Shown one piece after another: positions 1 through 5,668 of a stretch of DNA of 7,247 nt (position 1 is the first letter of the stretch; each line of letters opens with the position of its first letter). The notes under the pieces were generated by a model, which was not told the origin of the DNA, ran no database searches, and saw nothing but the letters and a program-made list of their open reading frames with translations. The stretch is from positions 1-7,247 of the forward strand of contig SKJD01000471.1 of assembly GCA_007116095.1 (NCBI GenBank), read 5' to 3'. Origin of the DNA: Candidatus Hydrogenedentota bacterium. Its GTDB lineage: Bacteria > Hydrogenedentota > Hydrogenedentia > Hydrogenedentales > SCBR16-9. The position numbers and the translations under genes are program-made.

Positions 1-356
1 TACAGGGCCCCGAACTTGATCATCCGGTTGCAACGGGCGCAGGGGTTTGGCGTGCGACCCTGGGTGTACTCGTCAACAAAATGCGTGATAATGTCGCGAT
101 CAAAACGATCCACCGCATGCATCACCTGATGCGGGATACCCACCTTTTCGCAAATGCGCCGGGCGTCTTCAACCGCTTCCAGTCCACAGCAAGGCTCGAA
201 GACCGACTTCACCTTGGGCTCCGGCACCAACCGCATCGTCACGCCGACACAGTCGTAGCCCTGCTCGACCAGCAACGAGGCGGTCACCGCGCTGTCGACG
301 CCGCCACTCATGGCGACCAGAATTTTTGCGGACTTTGGAGGGATGATCATGCTCAT
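1..356 (-). CDS. mnmA: tRNA-specific 2-thiouridylase MnmA, N-terminal part (cut by window edge)
   Basis: MnmA is the cytoplasmic enzyme that uses ATP and a persulfide relay to put the 2-thio group on U34 of tRNAs for Lys, Glu and Gln. The 118 visible residues contain the PP-loop ATP-binding motif SGGVDS at residues 17-22, a Cys-Cys pair at 56-57, a DARRIC segment, and the family signature GRTPNPCARCNRMIKF at about 100-115. By family knowledge the second cysteine of that signature (Cys109) matches the active-site cysteine of E. coli MnmA (Cys102); the NPCxxCN form is common outside Proteobacteria. Two in-frame ATGs (356 and 350) are possible starts; neither has a strong ribosome binding site, and an in-frame TAA lies eight codons upstream of the first. 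The rest of the gene, with the second catalytic cysteine and tRNA-binding domains, lies beyond base 1. It is 184 bases downstream of the bactofilin gene on the same strand, so co-transcription is possible but not shown. Confidence 0.95.
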   Translation of the reverse strand, partial: MSMIIPPKSAKILVAMSGGVDSAVTASLLVEQGYDCVGVTMRLVPEPKVKSVFEPCCGLEAVEDARRICEKVGIPHQVMHAVDRFDRDIITHFVDEYTQGRTPNPCARCNRMIKFGAL

Positions 357-540
357 GGTTTCACGTGAATTACGGGTTTAGCTGGATGCGGGGTATAACG
401 AGGTGTAAAAACTACGGCGCCGCTACTTGGATTTAGTACGCGCTCAAGACGAACCCTGTTTACAGGAAAGGGGTATTACCCAAGGCAGGACCCGCACTTC
501 AGGACTGCATGTACGGGGGAAACCGTCGGGAAGGGCAGGC

Positions 541-1281
541 TTATTCCGGTTTTCGATCTGTGGCGTTGGCCGCGTCGTCATCCGTATCCCCGACATCCAA
601 TTGTCCCTGCCGGGGCGGCCTGATAGCATTGGACGCCTTGGCGTCCTCACTGGACTGAGCCGAAGCTTCGCCTGTGTCCTCGGCATCGCTCGCGCCATGC
701 AGCAAATCGATATCCTCCATGGGCAACAGGTCTTCCGACCCTTGTTCCAGGGGAAACTGCCGATTGGGATCGCGGGTATAGAAGCCGCCGGGAGAGATTT
801 CATCCGCCTTATCAACAGGCTCTTCCGGGCGATTGCCTTTGGATTTGCCTTTGCCTTTTGCGCGGCGCAACTGCGGGGGAACCGCTTTATCTCGGACCGG
901 TGGCCGTTGCGAGGCTGGGGAGTAATCGGGCGCATGCATCGTGCAGCGGCCTTCAAATACGACCGCTTCGTCAATATGAATCCGGGGCGCCGAGATATTG
1001 CCGACTACCCGGGCGCCGCGGGTGATCTCCAGGCGCTCCGAAGCCGTAACATCTCCCTCGACTTCCCCGCTGATCACTATCTTTTGCGCGACGATGTCGG
1101 CAAGCACCTGGCCGGAAGGCAGCACCATGACCTCAGCTTCGCTTTGCAGCAATCCAGAAACACGCCCTTCCACCCGGATCGAGCCGGTGGAAGTCAGGCG
1201 ACCATTTACTGCCGTGCCCGGTCCAACGACCGTGATGAGTCGGGACGCAGACGCATTTTTGCTCTTAAAGGCTTCCAGCAT
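541..1281 (-). CDS. Bactofilin (polymer-forming cytoskeletal protein) with long charged C-terminal tail
   Basis: Bactofilins are bacterial cytoskeletal proteins whose right-handed beta-helix core self-assembles into filaments without nucleotide, usually near the membrane, where they position cell-wall enzymes. The core spans about residues 14-115 and shows the family's short alternating hydrophobic/glycine repeats: VVGPGTAVNGRL, GSIRVEGRVSG, VVIVxGxVxGDVTAxxxLEI-like rungs (here VISGEVEGDVTASERLEI at about 69-86) and GARVVGNISAPRIHIDEAVVFEG. The protein has 246 residues, longer than the usual 120-180. The excess is a non-helix tail of about 130 residues with a Lys/Arg-rich patch at about 139-151 and then an acidic stretch (about 180-240) rich in Asp, Glu and Ser. 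The ATG at 1281 fits the family N-terminus and lies 26 bases after the M23 peptidase stop codon, which indicates an operon; the ribosome binding site is weak (a GGCGGA-like stretch). The M23 neighbour supports a role in cell shape or localized peptidoglycan remodelling. The function of the tail is unknown. Confidence 0.93.
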   Translation of the reverse strand: MLEAFKSKNASASRLITVVGPGTAVNGRLTSTGSIRVEGRVSGLLQSEAEVMVLPSGQVLADIVAQKIVISGEVEGDVTASERLEITRGARVVGNISAPRIHIDEAVVFEGRCTMHAPDYSPASQRPPVRDKAVPPQLRRAKGKGKSKGNRPEEPVDKADEISPGGFYTRDPNRQFPLEQGSEDLLPMEDIDLLHGASDAEDTGEASAQSSEDAKASNAIRPPRQGQLDVGDTDDDAANATDRKPE

Positions 1282-1307
1282 GCCTAATCCGCCCGTTGGT
1301 GGAGGCT

Positions 1308-2324
1308 CTAGTCCGTGATGTATTGCTCAGGATCGACGGTCTTGCCGTTGACATGTACTTCATAATGCAGGTGGGGGCCGGTACTGCGCCCAGTGCTGCC
1401 GACCCGACCAATTGGCTGGCCGCGCAGCACCACTTCACCCCGCTGTGCGGAACGGGAAGCCAGGTGGGCATACACGGTCTCCATGCCATTGCCATGATCG
1501 ATACGCACCGTATTGCCCAGGTAATTCTCATACGCCGAGCCGACCACCACGCCCTTGGCGCTGGCCCGCACCACGGTGCCGTGGGGAGCCGCCAAATCCA
1601 GCCCGTCGTGGTGACGCAGGCGGTTGTTAAAGGGATCGCGTCGGTATCCGTATTGCGAGGATTTGCGACCGGCCCCATTGGCTAGTGGCCAGATGGAGGG
1701 GATACGTTCAATGCGATCAATTTCCAGCTCCATCCCACTGACCAGTTCATGGAAGCTCTGGGTACGCAACTGGATTTCCTCCAGCAGCATATCGGCGGAG
1801 GGCGCGGCCATACCGTCAATGATTTGCGGCGGCCGCAAGCGTTCGGAAAGGTTGTTGTTCATGGCGAAAACGCCACGGCTGGTAGGTGCGCCACCCCGGC
1901 CTTCGTTGCCGCCGGCGCCGCTTGCGCCATCCTGGGGACGCGCGCCCCGGGGCATCAGGCCGAAGTTGTCGCGGGCGTGCATCTCCAGCGCATAAAGGTC
2001 CGCCAGTTCCGCCTGGATGGTTTTTATGGTTGCTTCGTATTCCGCACGCATTTCCGCTTCACGAAGGCGAATCGCCTCGTCGATGGCTTCGACATCCTGC
2101 TTGCTCTCCAACAGCCGCGCACTTTCCAGTACGAGTTCACGGTGGGCCCGCTCCAGGTTCTGGGCGCGGGAAGCCATGATTTGATGCCGTTGATAGAAAA
2201 AGGTGGAAGTGAAGGTGAGCAACACCAGCACAACTACCAATGTAACAAAATGCAGATTTGAGAGTATGATTGTGCGTGTGCTTCCCCGATCGTGGGGTAC
2301 CAGCATCACGGTCCATTTCTTCAT
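1308..2324 (-). CDS. Membrane-anchored M23 family (LytM-type) peptidoglycan metallopeptidase
   Basis: This is a zinc endopeptidase of 338 residues predicted to cut peptide crosslinks of peptidoglycan outside the inner membrane. Order of parts: a short basic cytoplasmic N-terminus (1-22), one membrane segment (about 24-44, LVVVLVLL core), a coiled coil rich in Glu, Arg and Leu (about 46-115), a Gly-rich linker (about 126-150), a second helical segment (about 176-207) and the catalytic domain (about 215-338). All expected zinc and catalytic residues are present: H239 and D243 in HxGxD (HHDGLDLAAP), H287 in VYAHL, and H318 and H320 in GPHLHYEV. It should therefore be active, unlike degenerate activators of the EnvC/NlpD kind. 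The start at 2324 was chosen because AAGGAG lies 11 bases upstream and the membrane segment follows; the in-frame extension up to 2432 runs through a terminator-like hairpin and is not expected to be translated. There is no signal peptidase site, so the protein stays anchored. The bactofilin gene follows after 26 bases. M23 peptidase-bactofilin pairs are known shape-determining modules (for example LmdC-BacA, and Csd1 with CcmA in Helicobacter). Confidence 0.95.
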   Translation of the reverse strand: MKKWTVMLVPHDRGSTRTIILSNLHFVTLVVVLVLLTFTSTFFYQRHQIMASRAQNLERAHRELVLESARLLESKQDVEAIDEAIRLREAEMRAEYEATIKTIQAELADLYALEMHARDNFGLMPRGARPQDGASGAGGNEGRGGAPTSRGVFAMNNNLSERLRPPQIIDGMAAPSADMLLEEIQLRTQSFHELVSGMELEIDRIERIPSIWPLANGAGRKSSQYGYRRDPFNNRLRHHDGLDLAAPHGTVVRASAKGVVVGSAYENYLGNTVRIDHGNGMETVYAHLASRSAQRGEVVLRGQPIGRVGSTGRSTGPHLHYEVHVNGKTVDPEQYITD

Positions 2325-2335
2325 GGTGGAGTCAG

Positions 2336-2341
2336 CTCCTT
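2336..2341 (-). promoter_or_regulatory. Ribosome binding site of the M23 peptidase gene
   Basis: The minus strand reads AAGGAG here, a strong Shine-Dalgarno sequence, 11 bases before the ATG at 2324. The spacing is slightly long. It lies downstream of the alternative in-frame ATGs, so it decides the start in favour of the 338-residue protein. Confidence 0.7.
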
Positions 2342-2379
2342 GCATTATCTGGTAAGGACAGCGTTTTGCTGCGTGGTGT

Positions 2380-2407
2380 AAAAAATATTTCTGCGCCAAT
2401 GTGCGCA
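2380..2407 (-). terminator. Terminator-like hairpin in the leader of the M23 gene (possible attenuator)
   Basis: On the minus strand TGCGC (2407-2403) can pair with GCGCA (2396-2392) around a 6-base loop, followed by GAAATA and then six Ts (2385-2380). An outer ATA/TAT pairing could lengthen the stem past a bulge. The stem is short (5 bp) and the T tract starts a few bases late, so it is weaker than the proS terminator. It ends about 55 bases before the peptidase start codon, where an attenuator or the end of a short upstream RNA would be expected. It could also be chance in an AT-rich spacer. Confidence 0.35.
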
Positions 2408-2441
2408 TATACCCGCATAGCCGGCTACACACACTTTGAAC

Positions 2442-2466
2442 CCGGTTCGACCGGTTCTTAAACCGG
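2442..2466 (-). repeat. Cluster of three CCGGTT half-sites (two direct, one inverted)
   Basis: On the plus strand ccggtt occurs at 2442-2447 and 2451-2456, and its reverse complement aaccgg at 2461-2466. The second and third copies form a perfect 6-bp stem with a 4-base loop. The first two alternatively form CCGGT/ACCGG with a 3-base loop on either strand. The two folds share the middle copy and exclude each other. A perfect 10-base palindrome, TAGCCGGCTA, lies nearby at 2418-2427. This could be a protein operator or part of a switching leader RNA ahead of the peptidase gene. Confidence 0.4.
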
Positions 2467-2605
2467 ACATGTAATAAACCAGGGCAGGCTGTCTTCCCCT
2501 CGAAGCGCTTAGATCAACCCGAAGGCGCAATCACAATACCACGCGCTCGACATACAGGCAATAGAAGTTCCTACTGCTGTTAATGTATTAATCCCTCGAC
2601 CATTT

Positions 2606-2664
2606 CCAGTGTCATGCCGAATCTAAGGCTTTAGGAAGTCGCCTTCCCGCAAGCCTTGCACTGG
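2606..2664 (-). ncRNA. Nested hairpin element with GNRA tetraloop (candidate structured leader or small RNA)
   Basis: Reading the minus strand, three stems nest in 59 bases: CCAGTG (2664-2659) with CACTGG (2611-2606), AAGGCTT (2657-2651) with AAGCCTT (2631-2625), and GGAAG (2647-2643) with CTTCC (2638-2634) closed by a GCGA tetraloop. That is 18 Watson-Crick pairs, with an asymmetric bulge of 13 bases on the 3' side between the outer and middle stems. The element begins about 10 bases after the predicted start of the promoter at 2680-2708. I recognise no Rfam-type consensus in it. Whether it is a leader domain of the M23 mRNA or part of a separate RNA of about 290 bases ending near 2380 cannot be told from sequence alone. 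Confidence 0.4.
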
Positions 2665-2679
2665 CCCCTCAATCGCGAC

Positions 2680-2708
2680 AGTATAGCAAAATCGACTGGA
2701 AAAGTCTA
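2680..2708 (-). promoter_or_regulatory. Candidate sigma70-type promoter with extended -10 for the M23-bactofilin leader
   Basis: On the minus strand TAGACT (2708-2703; 4 of 6 matches to TTGACA) is followed by a 17-base spacer and TATACT (2685-2680; 5 of 6 matches to TATAAT). TGC directly before it makes an extended -10. Transcription would begin near 2673, about 350 bases upstream of the M23 start codon and just ahead of the nested hairpin element. It sits downstream of the proS terminator, as expected for a new transcription unit. Confidence 0.5.
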
Positions 2709-2750
2709 CCCGTGCTTCGTAGGCGGGCCGACGCGGCCTTTTATTTGCGC

Positions 2751-2778
2751 ATTAAGCGCACTAAGATTGCACTGTCAA
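2751..2778 (-). promoter_or_regulatory. Second candidate promoter upstream of the M23 leader
   Basis: The minus strand carries a perfect TTGACA (2778-2773), a 16-base spacer and CTTAAT (2756-2751; 4 of 6 matches to TATAAT). It lies between the proS terminator and the promoter at 2680-2708. A GC-rich GGCCG/CGGCC hairpin (2738-2726) would lie close to its transcript's 5' end. Either or both promoters may be used. Confidence 0.4.
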
Positions 2779-2867
2779 GCCCTGCCAAACCGCTTTGTGC
2801 ACCATAATGCCCCGTATGCCGTCCAGGTTCCCACAAATGCTGTGGCCCGATTATTTTCCCCATCCAG

Positions 2868-2911
2868 AAAAAAAAGACGCAGCAGGGCTGCTTAAAACGG
2901 CCTTGCTGCGT
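2868..2911 (-). terminator. Intrinsic (Rho-independent) terminator of proS
   Basis: About 37 bases after the proS stop codon the minus strand forms a stem between 2911-2899 and 2889-2877 (ACGCAGCA with TGCTGCGT plus a GGCC-rich extension; about 13 pairs including two G-T wobbles) with a 9-base loop. One C and then eight Ts (2875-2868) follow. This is a strong canonical terminator. A matching A tract upstream on the minus strand (eight Ts at 2920-2927 on the plus strand) also gives it some bidirectional character, although no plus-strand gene is present. Confidence 0.92.
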
Positions 2912-2948
2912 GGAAAATGTTTTTTTTACTTATGGTTAACGACCGGGA

Positions 2949-4376
2949 TCAGTAAGACTGCGCGATGATGACCCGGCCCTTGCAGGGTTTACCGGTAAGC
3001 ATGCAGGGGCCTTCTTCTTCCTGCGCATTAAAGGGGATACAGCGGATGGTGGACCGGGTCTCGTTCTGAAGCTGCTCTTCCACAGCCGGGTTTTCATGGT
3101 CCAGGAAGACGTGGAAGAAGCCGCCGTCCTCGTAGCGCGCCTTGTAATCCTCGTAGCTATCCACAACATAGCTGTTCTCTTCGACCCGCTTCCGGGCCTG
3201 GGCCAACAGGTTCTGCTGAATATCCTCCAGCATCGCCTCCAGTTTCTCCCGGAGTCCCTCCATCGGCAATGTGATCTTTTCGCCGGTATCGCGACGTACA
3301 GCCACGATCTGGTGGTTCGCCACATCACGCGGGCCGATTTCAATGCGGATGGGGATGCCCTTAAGTTCCCATTGATTAAACTTGAAGCCGGGCTTGTAGT
3401 GGTCGCGGTCGTCGATCTTGTAGAAGAGCGGATCCCAATCCTTGGTCAGTTCCCGGGCCGCGCCGAGCACCTGTGCTTCCTCTTCGTCGCTGCGCCAGAT
3501 CGGCACAAAGACCACCGGCAATGACGCCAGCTTCGGCGGAATCACCAGGCCGTTATCGTCGCTATGGGTCATGATCATCGCCCCGATCAGGCGGGTGGAG
3601 ACGCCCCAGCTTGTGCCATAGACATACTTGCGCTCTTTGTCCTTGTCCTGGAACATCACTTCAAAGGCCTTGGCGAAGTTCTGGCCGAGGTGGTGCGAGG
3701 TGCCGGCCTGCAGGGCCTTGCCGTCCTGCATCAGCGCTTCGATGCAATAGGTGTGCAGCGCCCCGGCGAATTTTTCGCGATCGGTCTTCCGCCCCACGTG
3801 CACGGGCATCGCCATGTATTCCTCGGCGAACTTCTGGTAGATATGCACCATGCGGTAGGTCTCTTCCTCGGCTTCCTCATGCGTGGCGTGGGCGGTGTGG
3901 CCCTCCTGCCAGAGGAACTCCGTGGTGCGCAGGAAGAGGCGGGTGCGCATTTCCCAGCGGCATACATTCGCCCATTGATTGATGAGCAGGGGCAAATCGC
4001 GGTAGGAGCTGATCCAGTCTTTGTACGCGGACCAGATGATTGTTTCCGACGTCGGGCGCACCACCAGGGGCTCTTCCAGCAGCTTCCCGCCGGCATGGGT
4101 CACCACGGCGCATTCCGGCGCAAAACCCTCGACGTGTTCCGCTTCTTTCTTCAGGAAGCTCTCCGGTACAAACAACGGGAAATAGGCGTTCTCGTGTCCG
4201 GTCTCCTGAAAGAGCCGATCGAGGTGTTGCTGCATTTTTTGCCAGACGCCATAGCCTGTCGGCTTTATGATCATACATCCCTTGACGGGCGAGTGCTCCG
4301 CCATTTCGGCTTTACGCACGATGTCAATGTACCACTGGCTGTAATCGTCGGAACGTTTGGTTATGCCTTTTGCCAT
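2949..4376 (-). CDS. proS: Prolyl-tRNA synthetase, short archaeal/eukaryal-like type (ProS type 3)
   Basis: This class II aminoacyl-tRNA synthetase charges tRNA-Pro with proline using ATP in the cytoplasm. The 475 residues match the usual length of the ProS family that lacks the bacterial editing insertion domain. Class II motifs are intact: motif 1 region GCMIIKPTGYGVWQKMQ (33-49), the RPTSET loop (107-112), motif 2 RWEMRTRLFLRTTEFLWQEGH (140-160), the AGTSHHLGQNFAKAF strand (224-238) and motif 3 GTSWGVSTRLIGAMIMTHSD (254-273). An anticodon-binding domain follows (about 285-390), then the C-terminal domain ending in the family-typical aromatic Ser-Tyr. In the Thermus type, four cysteines bind zinc in this last domain; here the first pair is replaced (region 424-434 has none) and only C446, C458 and C465 remain. 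The ATG at 4376 was chosen over 4439 because MAKGITKRSDDYSQWY is the family N-terminus and AGGA lies 10 bases upstream. The gene is preceded by a hairpin-rich leader and followed by a strong terminator. Confidence 0.97.
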   Translation of the reverse strand: MAKGITKRSDDYSQWYIDIVRKAEMAEHSPVKGCMIIKPTGYGVWQKMQQHLDRLFQETGHENAYFPLFVPESFLKKEAEHVEGFAPECAVVTHAGGKLLEEPLVVRPTSETIIWSAYKDWISSYRDLPLLINQWANVCRWEMRTRLFLRTTEFLWQEGHTAHATHEEAEEETYRMVHIYQKFAEEYMAMPVHVGRKTDREKFAGALHTYCIEALMQDGKALQAGTSHHLGQNFAKAFEVMFQDKDKERKYVYGTSWGVSTRLIGAMIMTHSDDNGLVIPPKLASLPVVFVPIWRSDEEEAQVLGAARELTKDWDPLFYKIDDRDHYKPGFKFNQWELKGIPIRIEIGPRDVANHQIVAVRRDTGEKITLPMEGLREKLEAMLEDIQQNLLAQARKRVEENSYVVDSYEDYKARYEDGGFFHVFLDHENPAVEEQLQNETRSTIRCIPFNAQEEEGPCMLTGKPCKGRVIIAQSY

Positions 4377-4386
4377 GATAGCGCTG

Positions 4387-4390
4387 TCCT
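4387..4390 (-). promoter_or_regulatory. Ribosome binding site of proS
   Basis: AGGA on the minus strand lies 10 bases before the ATG at 4376. A second, slightly better AAAAGGA sits just upstream (4398-4392) in a tandem AGGACAGGA arrangement. Together they support the 475-residue start over the in-frame extension. Confidence 0.6.
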
Positions 4391-4415
4391 GTCCTTTTAT
4401 CGATACTGTGGGTTC

Positions 4416-4461
4416 ACGTCGCCAATGGCCGGAAGACAAATGCGCACAACGGTGGCGACGT
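4416..4461 (-). promoter_or_regulatory. Leader hairpin just upstream of proS
   Basis: ACGTCGCCA (4461-4453 on the minus strand) is perfectly complementary to TGGCGACGT (4424-4416), a 9-bp stem around a 28-base loop. Its 3' side ends about 18 bases before the proS Shine-Dalgarno cluster, so it could influence translation initiation. It belongs to a series of inverted repeats filling the larB-proS spacer. Confidence 0.4.
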
Positions 4462-4531
4462 AGCCGGGATGAGTTGAAATAAATGGGTTACCGCGCACCT
4501 TAGCAGGGCCCATTTAGGGCGCTGGTGGAAA

Positions 4532-4677
4532 GCGGTACGGCATGGAGATTGGAAACGATATAGCCAGCGGGAGAATGAAAGCATGCCGGATACCGCCTCA
4601 GGGGCGTGGAGGAACAACCGTGTATCTGGAGGCCAATACAAATACACAACACTCCCCCACGCCCCTGTTTAGGGGCG
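4532..4677 (-). ncRNA. Chain of long inverted repeats: candidate structured leader RNA of proS
   Basis: Three stems sit side by side in the 376-base larB-proS spacer. Stem B pairs 4532-4544 with 4582-4596 (6 + 6 bp around a small internal loop). Stem C pairs 4599-4613 with 4653-4667 (14 of 15 positions; caggggcgtgg and its exact complement) and contains a further 6-bp stem, 4620-4625 with 4642-4647. Stem D pairs 4660-4666 with 4671-4677 (7 bp, 4-base loop). B and C are separated by only two bases. C and D share the arm 4660-4666 and cannot form together, an arrangement typical of switching leaders. None of the stems is followed by a T tract. I do not recognise a known RNA family. A palindromic intergenic repeat element is an alternative explanation. 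Confidence 0.45.
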
Positions 4678-4688
4678 GTGAAAAGATC

Positions 4689-4697
4689 ATCATAACA
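4689..4697 (-). promoter_or_regulatory. Candidate extended -10 promoter element ahead of the proS leader
   Basis: The minus strand reads TGT followed by TATGAT (4694-4689; 5 of 6 matches to TATAAT), an extended -10. No good -35 hexamer is visible 16-18 bases upstream. A start near 4682 would place the first base just before stem D, so the transcript would consist of the inverted-repeat chain followed by proS. The position after the larB stop codon fits a proS promoter, but support is modest. Confidence 0.3.
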
Positions 4698-4752
4698 CAT
4701 TCTGCCCATGCGTCGCACCATCCCGGACAACGCCAGAAACGCTGCATTCCGC

Positions 4753-5523
4753 TCAGGCTTCGTCGCTTTGCGCGAGCAGCAACCGGTTGATGGCGGTGGC
4801 GGCGGCGGCGGCCCCGAAGCCATTGTCGATGTTGACGACGGTGACGCCGCTGGCGCAGGTGTTGAGCATGCCAAGGAGGGCGGCGACGCCTTTAAAGCTG
4901 GCCCCGTAGCCGATGCTGGTGGGTACGGCGATAACGGGACAGCCGACAAGCCCGCCAACGACACTGGGGAGGGCGCCTTCCATCCCGGCGCAGACGATAA
5001 CGACGTTGGCGGCCTCCAGAATACTGCGACGCTGGAAAAGGCGGTGGATGCCCGCCACGCCGATATCATAGACACGCTCGATGCGGTTGCCCATGCTCTC
5101 GGCGGTAATGGCCGCTTCTTCGGCGACCGGCATGTCGCTGGTGCCGGCGCAGACCACGGCGACATAGCCGGGCAACGGTCGGGGCGGCGCGACCGTCAGG
5201 GTGAAACAGCGGGCGTTCTCGTAATATTGCACCGCTGGATGGGCCGCACAGACGACCTCGGCCATCGCGACATCACAACGGGTGCCCAGCACATTGCTGC
5301 CATGCTCGGCCATGCTTCCCACGATGGCCGCGACCTGCTCGGGCGTTTTCCCCGCGCAAAATATGGTCTCGGGGTAGCCCTTGCGCAGGGCGCGGTGATG
5401 ATCGACCTTGGCGAAGCCGAGGTCTTCAAAGGGCAGGGTCTTCAGCGAGCATTCGGCTTCTTCCACCGAGATGCGCCCGCCGGCGACGGCTTCAAGCAAG
5501 GTGTGCAATTGTGCATTGTCCAT
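4753..5523 (-). CDS. larB: Nickel pincer cofactor biosynthesis protein LarB
   Basis: LarB is the carboxylase/hydrolase that converts nicotinic acid adenine dinucleotide to pyridinium-3,5-biscarboxylate mononucleotide, the first step to the nickel-pincer nucleotide cofactor of lactate racemase and related enzymes. The 256-residue protein shows the family N-terminus [15 protein letters not shown] (9-23), [23 protein letters not shown] (30-52), and the PurE-like core: [20 protein letters not shown] (121-140), [12 protein letters not shown] (151-162), [34 protein letters not shown] (177-210) and [20 protein letters not shown] (220-239). From memory of the family, Cys223 corresponds to the cysteine that attacks the nicotinate ring (Cys221 in the Lactobacillus enzyme). 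The ATG at 5523 is chosen by homology. An in-frame extension begins at a TTG (5580) and has no family counterpart. No larC, larE or larA is in the window; larB follows dnaX after 145 bases. Confidence 0.94.
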   Translation of the reverse strand: MDNAQLHTLLEAVAGGRISVEEAECSLKTLPFEDLGFAKVDHHRALRKGYPETIFCAGKTPEQVAAIVGSMAEHGSNVLGTRCDVAMAEVVCAAHPAVQYYENARCFTLTVAPPRPLPGYVAVVCAGTSDMPVAEEAAITAESMGNRIERVYDIGVAGIHRLFQRRSILEAANVVIVCAGMEGALPSVVGGLVGCPVIAVPTSIGYGASFKGVAALLGMLNTCASGVTVVNIDNGFGAAAAATAINRLLLAQSDEA

Positions 5524-5668
5524 GGACGTCCATTCCACCGAGTTGGGGCGCAGCATCACGCATGCGCCGGTCTTGTGCAATTCTATATTCGACTAGGTGC
5601 TTGCGACGCATAAACGTCAACCCTGCAATAACAGAAAACGAAAATGGGCGTCAGGCTTCCCTGCAAAT

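Noticed and set aside
407..422. CGGCGCCG palindrome followed by five Ts downstream of the bactofilin gene, as a terminator
   Set aside because: The palindrome has no loop, so the RNA cannot form a proper hairpin; no other stem with a T tract is present in 357-540.
427..1287. Long plus-strand open frame of 286 codons opposite the bactofilin gene
   Set aside because: It is an antisense shadow of a gene with clear bactofilin repeats; its composition is that of reversed GC-rich coding sequence.
2438..2466. Sequence resembling a tRNA T-arm (GGTTCGA flanked by CCGG) in the M23 leader
   Set aside because: The flanking bases cannot form a 5-bp T stem with a 7-base loop, and there is no acceptor stem, anticodon arm or CCA end around it.
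2656..2895. Plus-strand open frame of 79 codons between proS and the M23 gene
   Set aside because: It starts with TTG without a ribosome binding site, runs over both candidate minus-strand promoters and into the proS terminator, and shows no protein-like pattern.
4486..4500. A T-box-like string (GGGTTACCGCG) in the spacer upstream of proS, tempting because proS is an aminoacyl-tRNA synthetase
   Set aside because: It is on the plus strand, opposite to proS, and lacks two bases of the conserved GGGTGGTACCGCG. No specifier stem or terminator goes with it.
4500..4700. Small open frame of 66 codons on the minus strand across the proS leader
   Set aside because: It overlaps all the upstream inverted repeats, has no convincing ribosome binding site, has odd Cys-rich composition and matches no family I know.
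5592..5620. TTGACG on the minus strand as the -35 of a larB promoter
   Set aside because: At 17 bases spacing the -10 would be CCTAGT, only 3 of 6 matches; the better TATAGA lies 27 bases away.
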